From: Mucilaginibacter sp. cycad4
Lineage (GTDB): Bacteria; Bacteroidota; Bacteroidia; Sphingobacteriales; Sphingobacteriaceae
Direction: 5' to 3'
DNA: 64,000 bases
Assembly: GCF_034263275.1 (NCBI RefSeq)
Contig: NZ_CP139559.1
Location: 4,464,001 to 4,528,000 of the forward strand
Part shown: piece after piece, positions 54,980 through 63,515 of the stretch
Position numbering within the stretch: position 1 is the first letter of the stretch
Layout: the number at the start of each line of letters is the position of its first letter
The notes under the pieces: model-generated
Told to the model about the DNA's origin: nothing
The model's database searches: none
What the model saw: only the letters and a program-made list of their open reading frames with translations
Program-made: the position numbers and the translations under genes

Positions 54980-55008
54980 TTGTCGAAATAACACTTAATT
55001 TTTGACAA
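54980..55008. promoter_or_regulatory. Dyad upstream of araB, candidate operator
   Basis: Arms TTGTC and GACAA sit 29 bases end to end, with further partial symmetry (GAAAT/ATTTTT) inside, starting 17 bases before the araB start. It is a plausible regulator site, but no matching regulator can be named. Confidence 0.35.
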
Positions 55009-55408
55009 AGAAAAATTTTATTTAAAATTTTATTCAGATAAAATGCATTATTGGCTTAACAAGATCATTAACCCTGTAAAAAAGTCATTACATAGTTCAA
55101 GTGTCTGTTGAAAAGATTGCAGGAATGGTTATTCAGACAAATAATAATTAGTGTTGTTTTAACAATATAAAACAAGCTTTGCACAGCGGATTAGATGTTT
55201 TGGAATGGTAAAACGTTTAATTTCCGACAATAATATCACTTATCTTATAAAATTTAAGGCTAAGGAGACATCTACGGAGCCTAATATTGGGGATGCATTT
55301 TTCCTATAAACACGTGGCTCTATGGAGCCGGAGGAAGTAAATTTGCGGAGAATCTATAAACATGATACTCCTCCGGACTTTTACAGGTTCATGCTTTTCA
55401 CACTCGGG

Positions 55409-55628
55409 CTATCCATCTTTTAAATAAAAGAAAATGTCATACGATCGAGCAGAAGCGGGTTAAGAGGTGGAGCGAAAGAGAAATCTTCTACATCAGGCTC
55501 TACAACCATATACTTATAAAAGCAGGCGCAGAAGATTTCTCATCACACTGGAGCGCGAACTCTCCCCGGGTTCGTTCGACAACGTTTTTTAGTTGTGATA
55601 AAAGTTTAGAGATGTGTACACACGATAG
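55409..55628. mobile_element. MITE-like element F6, copy B (decayed)
   Basis: The interior (AAAAGAAAATGTCAT ... GAGAAATCTTCTACATCAGG ... TTATAAAAGCAG) matches the F6 element at 63242-63476 in inverted orientation. The right end has the GTGTACACA-type terminus, while the left end has lost part of it. It abuts an F2 unit at 55629. Confidence 0.75.
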
Positions 55629-55980
55629 CTCATGAAAGGGGACAGAGGGGGGTGTTTGTTTTTCGATATTCTAATCGCATAAACACACCACTGCAGCAAC
55701 TCATTCCGCCGCACCCACTCTCTCAAGAGAGTAATGGCCCATAAAAAGACAGTAACGGGAAATGACAAGCCGTACAGTTGACTCACCCTGTCTACGCTAC
55801 GCTGGACCACCCTCTCTATCCTTCGGATAAAGAGGGTAAGAAAAAAACAAATTAAAATCCCCTCTTTACGCTTGCGTAGAGAGGGGTGACGAGCGCAGCG
55901 ATGTCGGGGTGAGTCGATATACGCAATGACTTTCACGATTATGCCTTTTGATGGGCTATTACCCTCAAGAGGGGATTTTA
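55629..55980. repeat. Palindromic repeat F2, decayed, interrupted by element F8
   Basis: The F2 part 55629-55729 has GGGGGGTGTTTG and AAACACACCA arms and ends in CTCTCTCAAGAG. A second unit (55730-55963) has imperfect ends AGTAATGGCCCAT / ATGGGCTATTACC and an inner pair GACTCACCC / GGGGTGAGTC (55780-55915). CTCAAGAG is present on both sides of it (55722-55729 and 55964-55971) as an 8-bp direct repeat. The whole gap 54963-55992 has no credible gene. Confidence 0.65.
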
Positions 55981-55992
55981 AAAACAGGCTGC

Positions 55993-56535
55993 CTATCTTT
56001 TCATATAAACCATTAGCGAAGCCTTAGCCAACAATTGCTTACCCAACAAATAACCCGTTAATGCTGCGGTTGAAGCTGGTGTTGTGCCCAGTTTGGTTGT
56101 TTTCAAAGCATATACTGTAATAAGATACCGGTGATCGCCCTCACCAACACCGGGGCACGGGCCCTGGTAACCGGGGGTACCTACATCATTAATACTTTGC
56201 AGGCAACCTTCCGGGGCCAAACCACTTTTTACATCACCTGCACCTTGCTTTAGCTCGTGAATATTTGCCGGGATATCGACAATAACCCAATGCCAAAATC
56301 CGCTTCCGGTCGGCGCGTCTGCATCATACATGGTTATGGCAAAGCTTTGGGTGCCCTCGGGCGCATTTACCCAGCTTAGCTGCGGTGATTTATTGTTCCC
56401 ATTACAGCCAAAATTACCGGCAATAAATTCATTGCTAAATTGTCCGCCAAGGTCTGCACTTTTCAAAGTAAACGTTTGGGAACATGCAGCCTTTACAACA
56501 AAAAGGCTGATAACTAAGGAAAAAATTATTTTCAT
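55993..56535 (-). CDS. PEBP/YbhB-type protein, exported
   Basis: 180 aa with signal peptide (IIFSLVISLFVVKAACS). The phosphatidylethanolamine-binding fold is seen in NKSPQLSWVNAPEGTQSFAI, the ligand-site motif DADAPTGSGFWHWVIVDIP and PGVGEGDHRYLITVYAL. The bacterial Raf-kinase-inhibitor-like family has no firmly known function. It precedes an AraC gene on the same strand only in position; spacing is 87 bases with AraC upstream. Confidence 0.9.
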   Translation of the reverse strand: MKIIFSLVISLFVVKAACSQTFTLKSADLGGQFSNEFIAGNFGCNGNNKSPQLSWVNAPEGTQSFAITMYDADAPTGSGFWHWVIVDIPANIHELKQGAGDVKSGLAPEGCLQSINDVGTPGYQGPCPGVGEGDHRYLITVYALKTTKLGTTPASTAALTGYLLGKQLLAKASLMVYMKR

Positions 56536-56622
56536 AATAAACAGTATTTAATACTCTGCAAAATTGACTTTGCAGGCGTTCATACTGTTATTGAAATCGG
56601 TTCAAATAGTAGTGCGAGAGGC

Positions 56623-57489
56623 TCAAATTACAGCTTGCTGCCCATAGGCCGCCGGAGTAACGCCAAACCTTTTTTTAAAAGCGGTATTAAAATTTGATAG
56701 GTTTTCATAGCCGTATGTGCTATAAAGCTCGCTGGCTTTTCTGCCTTTTTTTAGTTCGGCACAGGCCAATTCAAGTTTTTTGTCGCGGATATATTTTTGT
56801 GGGGATAAGTTGTAAGCCTTTTCAAAATCGCGCTTGAACGACGATAAACTACGATTAGCCAGGAACGCCAGCTCATCAAGGGTGAGGTTATTAAACAAGT
56901 TATTTTCGACCAGTTTTTGAAGTGATAAACCGGCCATGCTATGCTTATTGCCAAATAAAGCCGTAAGCTGAGTGGAATATAATTCATAAATAATAAGCAG
57001 TAATTCTTCCAGTTTGTGCAGGGCTACCGGGTATGAAAGCTGCTGCCCTCCATCAACCAAGGCCCGAAGGCCGCGCAGGTATTCATTAAGATAGGCCGTG
57101 TTTGAAAAAAGCACATAAGGAGAAACATCTTTATTTGTTTTTTCTGTAGAGATGTTATGCTTAGAAAAAAATTCGGTTATCAATCGCTGCGGAAAAAACA
57201 CGATAAAACTGCTGTAAAGCACATCCTTTGAAGTTCCGTTTACCACATGTTCCGCTATAAGGGTGTTACCTTCGGGAATAAGCAATCCCTGCCCCGGCCT
57301 GATGATGGTACAATTGGCGTGGCGATAAAGTTCTTTTTGTCCGTTAAGCACAAAGCTTACAGCGCACTGGTTAAAAACCACCTGGTTCCTGAGCAGGCTG
57401 CCCCGCTCCCGATAGTATACAAAAGAGATCTCGCCCGCTTTAATCTGCGGTTTATCCTTAACTGCTCCAGGTACGGCGATGGCTTCCAT
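56623..57489 (-). CDS. AraC-family transcription regulator
   Basis: 288 aa. The N-terminal ~180 residues form a cupin-like sensing domain (VSFVLNGQKELYRHANCTII, RPGQGLLIPEG). The C-terminal double helix-turn-helix has LTLDELAFLANRSLSSFKRD and the signature YSTYGYENLSNFNTAFKKRF-GVTPAAY. Despite the family name nothing ties it to arabinose. The PEBP gene downstream and the hydrolase gene upstream are possible targets. Confidence 0.9.
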   Translation of the reverse strand: MEAIAVPGAVKDKPQIKAGEISFVYYRERGSLLRNQVVFNQCAVSFVLNGQKELYRHANCTIIRPGQGLLIPEGNTLIAEHVVNGTSKDVLYSSFIVFFPQRLITEFFSKHNISTEKTNKDVSPYVLFSNTAYLNEYLRGLRALVDGGQQLSYPVALHKLEELLLIIYELYSTQLTALFGNKHSMAGLSLQKLVENNLFNNLTLDELAFLANRSLSSFKRDFEKAYNLSPQKYIRDKKLELACAELKKGRKASELYSTYGYENLSNFNTAFKKRFGVTPAAYGQQAVI

Positions 57490-57569
57490 TAGTGATCTAT
57501 AATGTAAAACTAATAAAAAAGCGGAACGGCTAATCGCCAGTTCCGCTTAAAACTATAACAAAAACTTTT

Positions 57570-58358
57570 TTACTTAACGCCGTTTGCCGCGTCAATAATT
57601 ACTTTGGCAACAGCTTCGGGCTGTGAAATGAAGATGACGTGGCTGCCTTTTACCTCTGTTATTTTTGCACCGGCACGTTTGTACATGGTACGCTCAACAT
57701 CGGGCACAATACTCTTATCCTCGGTAGCAACTATAGCATAACTTGGTTTGGTTTTCCATGCTGCTTCGGCAACAGGCGTAACAAAACACTGAACCGAAGT
57801 TGGCCCCTGCGATGCAAACATAAAGTCGGCTTCGGCTTTGCCCAGGTCGCCTGCAAAACCACCATGAAACTTGGCTTTATCATAATAAACAAAACCTTTA
57901 TCATCGGGCGGCAAAATGCCGTTTTCGGGGGCCGGGGGAGCCGACTGTACCCATTTTATAGTATTTTCACCTTTGTCGGGCATAAAGGCGGCTATATAAA
58001 CTAACGCTACTACTTTTGAATTATTCCCTGCTTCGGTAATTACGGTGCCGCCATAAGAATGGCCTACCAATACCGTCGGGCCATCCTGTTTATCCAGGAT
58101 CCGGTTGGCAGCATCAACATCATCCTTTAAAGAAGTAAGCGGGTTTTGCACCACGGTAACATTATAACCTTTTTTGGTAAGGATATTATACACGGCCTTA
58201 AAGCCTGAGCCATCGGCAAAGGCGCCGTGCACTAAAACAATGTTTTTAACCGGTGCCTGGGCACCTGCGTTGAAAGTAAAGGCAAACAAGCTGCCTAATA
58301 AAATAACTGCCGCAATTAAATAGCTGTTTACGCCGGCATTCAGTGATTTGGTTTTCAT
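57570..58358 (-). CDS. Exported alpha/beta hydrolase (EstC/hydroxynitrile-lyase-like)
   Basis: The frame opens at 58382; the second ATG at 58358 (MKTKSLNAGVNSY) leads straight into the signal peptide (AAVILLGSLFAFTFNAGAQA) and is preferred, giving 262 aa. NIVLVHGAFADGSGF is the oxyanion motif, nucleophile Ser is in VLVGHSYGGTVI and His in KGSHVIFISQP. Substrate unknown; related proteins are small-ester hydrolases. Confidence 0.87.
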   Translation of the reverse strand: MKTKSLNAGVNSYLIAAVILLGSLFAFTFNAGAQAPVKNIVLVHGAFADGSGFKAVYNILTKKGYNVTVVQNPLTSLKDDVDAANRILDKQDGPTVLVGHSYGGTVITEAGNNSKVVALVYIAAFMPDKGENTIKWVQSAPPAPENGILPPDDKGFVYYDKAKFHGGFAGDLGKAEADFMFASQGPTSVQCFVTPVAEAAWKTKPSYAIVATEDKSIVPDVERTMYKRAGAKITEVKGSHVIFISQPEAVAKVIIDAANGVK

Positions 58359-58540
58359 TTTGTTTCGGAGTTTAATTTTCACAAATGATGTTATTGATTA
58401 ATGTTACTAAACACTAATTCAAATTCCACTCCAAAACATAAATAATTGTAAAACAACAATTTAAGAACAAACCCATTAATCAAAATAACGATATATCGGA
58501 TTTTTACGACGATACTATCCATATATCATAAAATCACCTG

Positions 58541-59215
58541 TTAGCTATTCGCCATGGCAACAATATCTTTTCCATCTAATATCCACCGGCCGGTACCGCG
58601 ATTTGCAGTATTGATCATGGCTTTGCCAACTTCCTCAAGCGTAATAAAGCCTTTGGGGTAAATAAGACGGCCTATAGGGTACATCCAACTGATGTATTTA
58701 TAAAACGGCAAAGTATTTTTTGCGCCCTTGAAACTTTTCATAAAACCGGGCCTGAAATTGAATACCTGTTTAAAGGGCAGCTTCATAAGGTCGTTTTCGG
58801 TTTTGCCTTTTACCCGGGCCCACATACTGCTGCCTTTTTCTGTACTGTCGGTACCGGCACCGGACACATAACAAAAAGTCATATCCGGATTAATGCGGCT
58901 CAAAATTTCGGCCATGTGCATGGTTAGCAGGTAAGTTACTTTATAATAAGCTTCTTCGCTCATCCCTACCGACGAAACGCCTAAACAAAAAAAGCAGGCA
59001 TTGTAACCTTCCAACTGATCCTGCATGGATGTGAGGTTAAAAAAATCAGTATGAATAATTTCCTTTAGTTTAGGATGTGTTACGCCGCAGGGTTTACGGT
59101 TAACCACCAATACAGCTTCAACCTTATCGCTCAATAAGCATTGATGCAATACCCCCTCGCCTACCATACCTGTAGCGCCTGTTATAATTGCCCTTATTTT
59201 ATTAGTTGTTTCCAT
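58541..59215 (-). CDS. NAD(P)-binding atypical SDR (NmrA/HTATIP2-like)
   Basis: 224 aa. N-terminal nucleotide motif AIITGATGMVGEGVLHQCL and a central CFFCLGVSSVGMSEEAYYKV segment, with FCYVSGAGTDSTEKGSSMWARVKGK split across the usual Tyr-less active site, mark an atypical short-chain dehydrogenase. Function unknown; no operon partner. Confidence 0.82.
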   Translation of the reverse strand: METTNKIRAIITGATGMVGEGVLHQCLLSDKVEAVLVVNRKPCGVTHPKLKEIIHTDFFNLTSMQDQLEGYNACFFCLGVSSVGMSEEAYYKVTYLLTMHMAEILSRINPDMTFCYVSGAGTDSTEKGSSMWARVKGKTENDLMKLPFKQVFNFRPGFMKSFKGAKNTLPFYKYISWMYPIGRLIYPKGFITLEEVGKAMINTANRGTGRWILDGKDIVAMANS

Positions 59216-59356
59216 GATACTGATATAGCCGATTATACCTTTAAAATATTGTACCTTATAGCAGATTTATTTACCTATTCCTGTACCGTGTGTTAATTAT
59301 ATGTTACAATACAAACAATTATATAACCATAACGCTTTAACAATAAATTAGTTGAA

Positions 59357-61861
59357 ATGCCAAAATGGTTAAAAATAACCTTAAAGGTCGCCGGGGCGCT
59401 CATTGGTTTAATTATAATTCTGTTTATTGCCCTTACTGTTTATGTTAATTATAATAAACAGAAGGTGCTTGCTATGATCACCTCCGAGCTTAATAAAAAC
59501 CTGAACGGCACACTAACTATCGGCACTATCGATCCAACATTATTTAAAGGTTTCCCGGGGGTATCTGTCGAGCTGAAAGATGTAGTACTGAAAGATAACC
59601 GCTGGGCCGAACATCGTCATACACTACTTACCGCCAAAGATCTTGAAGTATCAGTAAACGCCTCTGCCCTTTTAAAGGGCGAAGTGGTGATCAATAAGAT
59701 AGATATAAGCAATGCCGATATCGACCTGTTTACTGATAGCACCGGCTACAGCAATACATCCATATTTAAAACAAAACCTAAAGTTGAAAAAGATCCGAAG
59801 GAAAAACAAACCAGCTCATCAACCCAAATCAAAAGGTTTTCGTTAAACAAAGTAAATTTTGTGGTTGATGACCGCCGCGCCTATAAGCTTTTCAAATTTG
59901 CTGTTAACAATTTACAAGGACACCTGGATTACCCCAACAAAGCCTGGAATGCGGGTATCGATCTCAATACTATAGTAAACAGCTTTTCCTTTAATACCAA
60001 AAAGGGGAGCTTCATGAAAAACAGGCTGCTCAAAGGACATTTTGATATCAGCTATAATTATGATACGCAGGTTGTTAACGTAGCGCCGAACAACTTAAAT
60101 ATAGGTGATAACACTTTCAACGTTGCTGCCAGGTTTGAACTTAAAAAGCCTGAAACTCCGTTTACCATCAATTTAAAAGTTAATAATATTTTGTGGACAA
60201 GCGCCGCTAACCTGCTTGCAGCCAACATTACTAAAAGCCTCAAAATGTTCGATCTGGAAAAGCCTATTGATGTTACCTGCGACCTGAAAGGGGCTTTAGG
60301 CCTTAGCGGTGATCCATCTATTTATGTTACCGCCAAAGCAAAGAATAACGTTTTGAAAACTCAGGGGGGCATAATCGAAAATTGCAGCTTTAACGGAACG
60401 TTCAGCAATAACTATATTAACGGCAAGGGCCTGGGCGATGAAAATTCAGTAATAAAGCTTTATCATTTTAACGGCAGCTATAAAAATATCCCCTTTACTA
60501 TTGATACAGCGTTTATCAACAACCTGAATACACCGGTTGCTACGGGGATTTTCAGGTCGCGCTTTCCGGTTAGCAAGCTTAATACTATCATCGGTGATGA
60601 AAGCCTTAAATTTACCAGGGGAATTGCCGATCTGAAACTGGCTTATAAGGCCGATATCGTGAATTTCAAATTCACCAAACCTTATGTTACCGGCAATGTA
60701 GATATAAAAAATGCCGATGTAACTTACCTGCCCCGCAACCTGATATTCAAAAACAACTCCATCGCGTTAAAATTTACTAATAAAGACCTGTACATCAACA
60801 ATATCCGAATGCAAAACGGCAGCAGCGTGGTTTATATGCAGGGCAAGGTAAGTAACTTTTTAAACCTGTATTACACTGCGCCCGAAAAGATCCTGATAGT
60901 ATGGCAGATCACCAGCCCGCAAATCCGTTTGGGCGAGTTTTTGGGCTTCCTGAATAGCCGGGGAGGGCAAAGTAGCAGCAGCAAGGGCATGAGCAGGGCC
61001 GCGAACGCGAAGATGACCCACCGGTTGAACACCGCTTTTGATAAAGGCCAGGCCGAGCTTCATCTTCGCGTGGCAAAGGTGTATTATAAAAAGTTTTTGG
61101 CAACCGATGCCACGGCCGATATATTGCTTGCCGACAATTCGATGAAAGTGCGCAATGTAAGCCTTAAAAGTGCTGGCGGTTCATTAAAAATGAGCGGGTT
61201 GATATTGCAGGGGCCTGTTAATAATTTTGCCGTTAGTACCACCATCAACAATGTGAATACTAATACGTTCTTTGCATCGTTTAACAACTTCGGGTTAAAG
61301 GATTTTACCAGCGATAACCTGCGGGGTTTTCTTTCGGCACGGGCCGATATCAAGGGGGGCATTAATAATACAGGTAACCTGGTACCTAAATCGATCAGGG
61401 GCACTGCAGTGGTTAACCTGAAAGACGGCGCATTGGTTAATTTTTCGCCGATAAAAAGTGTGGGCAAGTTTGCCTTCCCATTCCGCGATCTGGATAACAT
61501 TACCTTTGGCGATTTGAAAGCCCGGTTTGATATCAATGGCGATAAGATCAAAATTGCCCCGATGCAAATTAATTCGAGCGTGTTAAATATGGATGTGGAA
61601 GGGGTTTATTCCTTATCGCAGGGAACCAATATTGCACTGGATGTACCATTGCGCAACCCCAAAAACGATAGTAAAATAGCCGACGATAACAAACGTAATA
61701 AAAAGCGGATGCGCGGTATAGTATTACACATACTTGCTACCGACGGGGAAGATGGCAAAATAAAGATAAAATGGAATAAGAACCATAAAAAAACAAAGAC
61801 AAATGACGATGAACAACAGACAGGCGACAGCCAGCAAACACCCGAACCTGTACAAGATTAG
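59357..61861 (+). CDS. AsmA-family inner-membrane protein
   Basis: 834 aa. An N-terminal transmembrane segment (GALIGLIIILFIALTVYVNY) is followed by a long periplasmic region with AsmA signs: LNKNLNGTLTIGTIDPTLFK near the start and a C-terminal AsmA_2-like part (LRGFLSARADIKGG, NSSVLNMDVEGVYSLSQGTN). The tail is highly charged. AsmA-like proteins are thought to bridge membranes for phospholipid transport; the role here is inferred. It precedes rpoD but with a 333-base gap. Confidence 0.85.
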   Translation: MPKWLKITLKVAGALIGLIIILFIALTVYVNYNKQKVLAMITSELNKNLNGTLTIGTIDPTLFKGFPGVSVELKDVVLKDNRWAEHRHTLLTAKDLEVSVNASALLKGEVVINKIDISNADIDLFTDSTGYSNTSIFKTKPKVEKDPKEKQTSSSTQIKRFSLNKVNFVVDDRRAYKLFKFAVNNLQGHLDYPNKAWNAGIDLNTIVNSFSFNTKKGSFMKNRLLKGHFDISYNYDTQVVNVAPNNLNIGDNTFNVAARFELKKPETPFTINLKVNNILWTSAANLLAANITKSLKMFDLEKPIDVTCDLKGALGLSGDPSIYVTAKAKNNVLKTQGGIIENCSFNGTFSNNYINGKGLGDENSVIKLYHFNGSYKNIPFTIDTAFINNLNTPVATGIFRSRFPVSKLNTIIGDESLKFTRGIADLKLAYKADIVNFKFTKPYVTGNVDIKNADVTYLPRNLIFKNNSIALKFTNKDLYINNIRMQNGSSVVYMQGKVSNFLNLYYTAPEKILIVWQITSPQIRLGEFLGFLNSRGGQSSSSKGMSRAANAKMTHRLNTAFDKGQAELHLRVAKVYYKKFLATDATADILLADNSMKVRNVSLKSAGGSLKMSGLILQGPVNNFAVSTTINNVNTNTFFASFNNFGLKDFTSDNLRGFLSARADIKGGINNTGNLVPKSIRGTAVVNLKDGALVNFSPIKSVGKFAFPFRDLDNITFGDLKARFDINGDKIKIAPMQINSSVLNMDVEGVYSLSQGTNIALDVPLRNPKNDSKIADDNKRNKKRMRGIVLHILATDGEDGKIKIKWNKNHKKTKTNDDEQQTGDSQQTPEPVQD

Positions 61862-61936
61862 TTTAACTTCAAAAAATCTTCACATTAACCTTAGTTTCAT
61901 GGTGTTTAAATGACACTATAATAGCAAATAAATGCT

Positions 61937-61944
61937 TATCTTTG
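61937..61944 (+). promoter_or_regulatory. Candidate -7 box upstream of rpoD
   Basis: TATCTTTG fits the TAnnTTTG consensus. No clear TTTG lies at the right distance upstream, so the call is weak. It would give a leader of about 245 bases. Nothing else is recognised in the 333-base gap 61862-62194. Confidence 0.4.
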
Positions 61945-62194
61945 TGCTGTTCATTATAGGGTAATATGTTGATTAAACATTTAATTGGTTAGCACATTAT
62001 TTTAAAAACTTTTAAACCGCTCGCTCCTTACAGCAATAATATCAGTAGCAAACCCTCGTTTTAAATAAATACTATCCCGGGTTCACAAATAAAGAAGGAA
62101 GCAAAGTTTAATGTAGTCTGTTTTAACTCCGGTTGTTTAACCCGGCACAAGTATCTTATTGAACTGTTTTTAGCTTAATAATCTGTATTAAAAA

Positions 62195-63055
62195 ATGAGA
62201 CAACTTAAAATATCCCAATCAATCACTAACCGCGAATCGGCGTCGCTCGAAAAATACCTGCACGATATCGGCAAGGTAGATTTGATCACAGCTGAGGAGG
62301 AAGTGATCCTGGCGCAAAAGATCCGTGAGGGCGACCAGGTAGCGTTAGAACGTTTGACAAAAACAAACCTTCGCTTTGTGGTATCGGTTGCTAAGCAGTA
62401 CCAAAACCAGGGCCTTACCCTGGGCGACTTAATAAACGAAGGAAACCTTGGTTTAATTAAAGCGGCAAAACGCTTTGACGAAACTAAAGGCTTTAAATTT
62501 ATTTCATATGCCGTATGGTGGATCCGTCAGTCAATCCTGTCGGCCATTGCCGAGCAATCGCGTATTGTGCGTTTACCTTTGAACCAAATTGGTTCATTGA
62601 GCAAAATCCACAAAGCAGCTTCAAAACTGGAGCAGGAATACGAAAGGCAACCAACACCCGAAGAACTTGCAGACAACCTGGAAATTTCGGTTGATAAAAT
62701 TGCCGATTCGATGAATAATGCTGGTCGACAGATTTCAATGGACGCACCTTTCATCCAGGGCGAAGAAAACACCTTGCTTGACGTATTGGCCAGCTCTGAT
62801 GCTGCTACCGATACCGAAGTAATGGCCGATTCATTATCACAGGAAATTAAACGCTCGTTAGGTATCCTTGCCGAACGTGACCGTGAAGTACTGATGTTAT
62901 TTTTTGGCCTTGGTGGCCATGCCCCTCATTCATTAGAGGAAATAGGTGAAAAATTTGATTTAACCCGCGAGCGTGTTCGCCAGTTGAAAGACAAGGCTTT
63001 GATGCGCTTACGCCACAATTCAAAATCAAACCTGTTGCAATCATACTTAAACTAA
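62195..63055 (+). CDS. rpoD: Primary RNA polymerase sigma factor
   Basis: 286 aa. It has regions 1.2 (SASLEKYLHDIGKVDLITAE), 2 (TNLRFVVSVAKQYQNQGL, LGDLINEGNLGLIKAAKRFD, FISYAVWWIRQSI), 3 and 4 (LAERDREVLMLFFGL, LEEIGEKFDLTRERVRQLKD). Region 1.1 and the large non-conserved insert are absent, as is normal for the Bacteroidota housekeeping sigma factor of this length, which reads TTTG/TAnnTTTG promoters. A strong terminator follows. Confidence 0.95.
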   Translation: MRQLKISQSITNRESASLEKYLHDIGKVDLITAEEEVILAQKIREGDQVALERLTKTNLRFVVSVAKQYQNQGLTLGDLINEGNLGLIKAAKRFDETKGFKFISYAVWWIRQSILSAIAEQSRIVRLPLNQIGSLSKIHKAASKLEQEYERQPTPEELADNLEISVDKIADSMNNAGRQISMDAPFIQGEENTLLDVLASSDAATDTEVMADSLSQEIKRSLGILAERDREVLMLFFGLGGHAPHSLEEIGEKFDLTRERVRQLKDKALMRLRHNSKSNLLQSYLN

Positions 63056-63090
63056 TCCAGGATATATCCGCCTGAGTTTTTATACCAAAA

Positions 63091-63121
63091 ACGCGAATGA
63101 GTAAATCATTCGCGTTTTTTT
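63091..63121 (+). terminator. Terminator of rpoD
   Basis: ACGCGAATGA and TCATTCGCGT form a perfect 10-bp stem around GTAAA, followed by a run of T. Confidence 0.9.
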
Positions 63122-63140
63122 ATGGGTGATGCTTTTTTAA

Positions 63141-63515
63141 TTCCCTCCCTCGGGAGGGGTGTATCGGAATGCGTAGTGGCAGGGAGGGGTTTATACGTCA
63201 TTGCTTAGCTGGAGAAACCCCTCCCTACACCCTCCCAAGGGCTACTGTGTGTACACATCTTTTAAATTCTATCAATAATTGAAAGAATTGTCATTCCGAA
63301 GGAACCTGGTGGGAGAATTCGCGCGCAGGGGGGAGGAGAAATCTTCTACGCCCTGCTTTTATAAGTATGATTGTAGAGCCTGATGTAGAAGATTTCTCTT
63401 TCCCCCACTTCTTAGCCCGCCCCTGCTCAATCGAAATGACATTTTCTTTTATTTAAAAGATGTGTACACACTGTAGCTCCCAAGGGAGGGAATCACACAT
63501 TCCCGAACTTTTTTA
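63141..63515. repeat. Diverged palindromic repeat F2, split by MITE F6
   Basis: Outer parts 63141-63241 and 63487-63515 form an F2-like unit: CCCTCCCTCGGGAGGGG, GGGAGGGGTTTA and AAACCCCTCCC arms, and the F2 tail AGGGAGGGAATCACACATTC. The inner part is the inserted MITE. Confidence 0.75.
63242..63476. mobile_element. MITE F6, copy A, with 10-bp target duplication
   Basis: 235 bp. The 25-bp terminal repeats (63242-63266 and 63452-63476) match at 24 positions and begin CTACTGTGTGTACACATCTT / CTACAGTGTGTACACATCTT. The 10-bp direct repeat CTCCCAAGGG flanks it at 63232-63241 and 63477-63486. Inside, an inverted pair GAGAAATCTTCTAC / GTAGAAGATTTCTC is present. It has no coding capacity. Confidence 0.88.

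Noticed and set aside
55589..55936. 115-aa minus-strand ORF
   Set aside because: It lies wholly within palindromic repeats F2 and F8, and its translation (HRCARHPSLRKRKEG type) is the usual product of such repeats, not a protein family.
56623..57489. Assignment of the AraC-family gene as arabinose regulator
   Set aside because: The family name alone is not evidence; the gene is not adjacent to the ara operon and other genes lie between.
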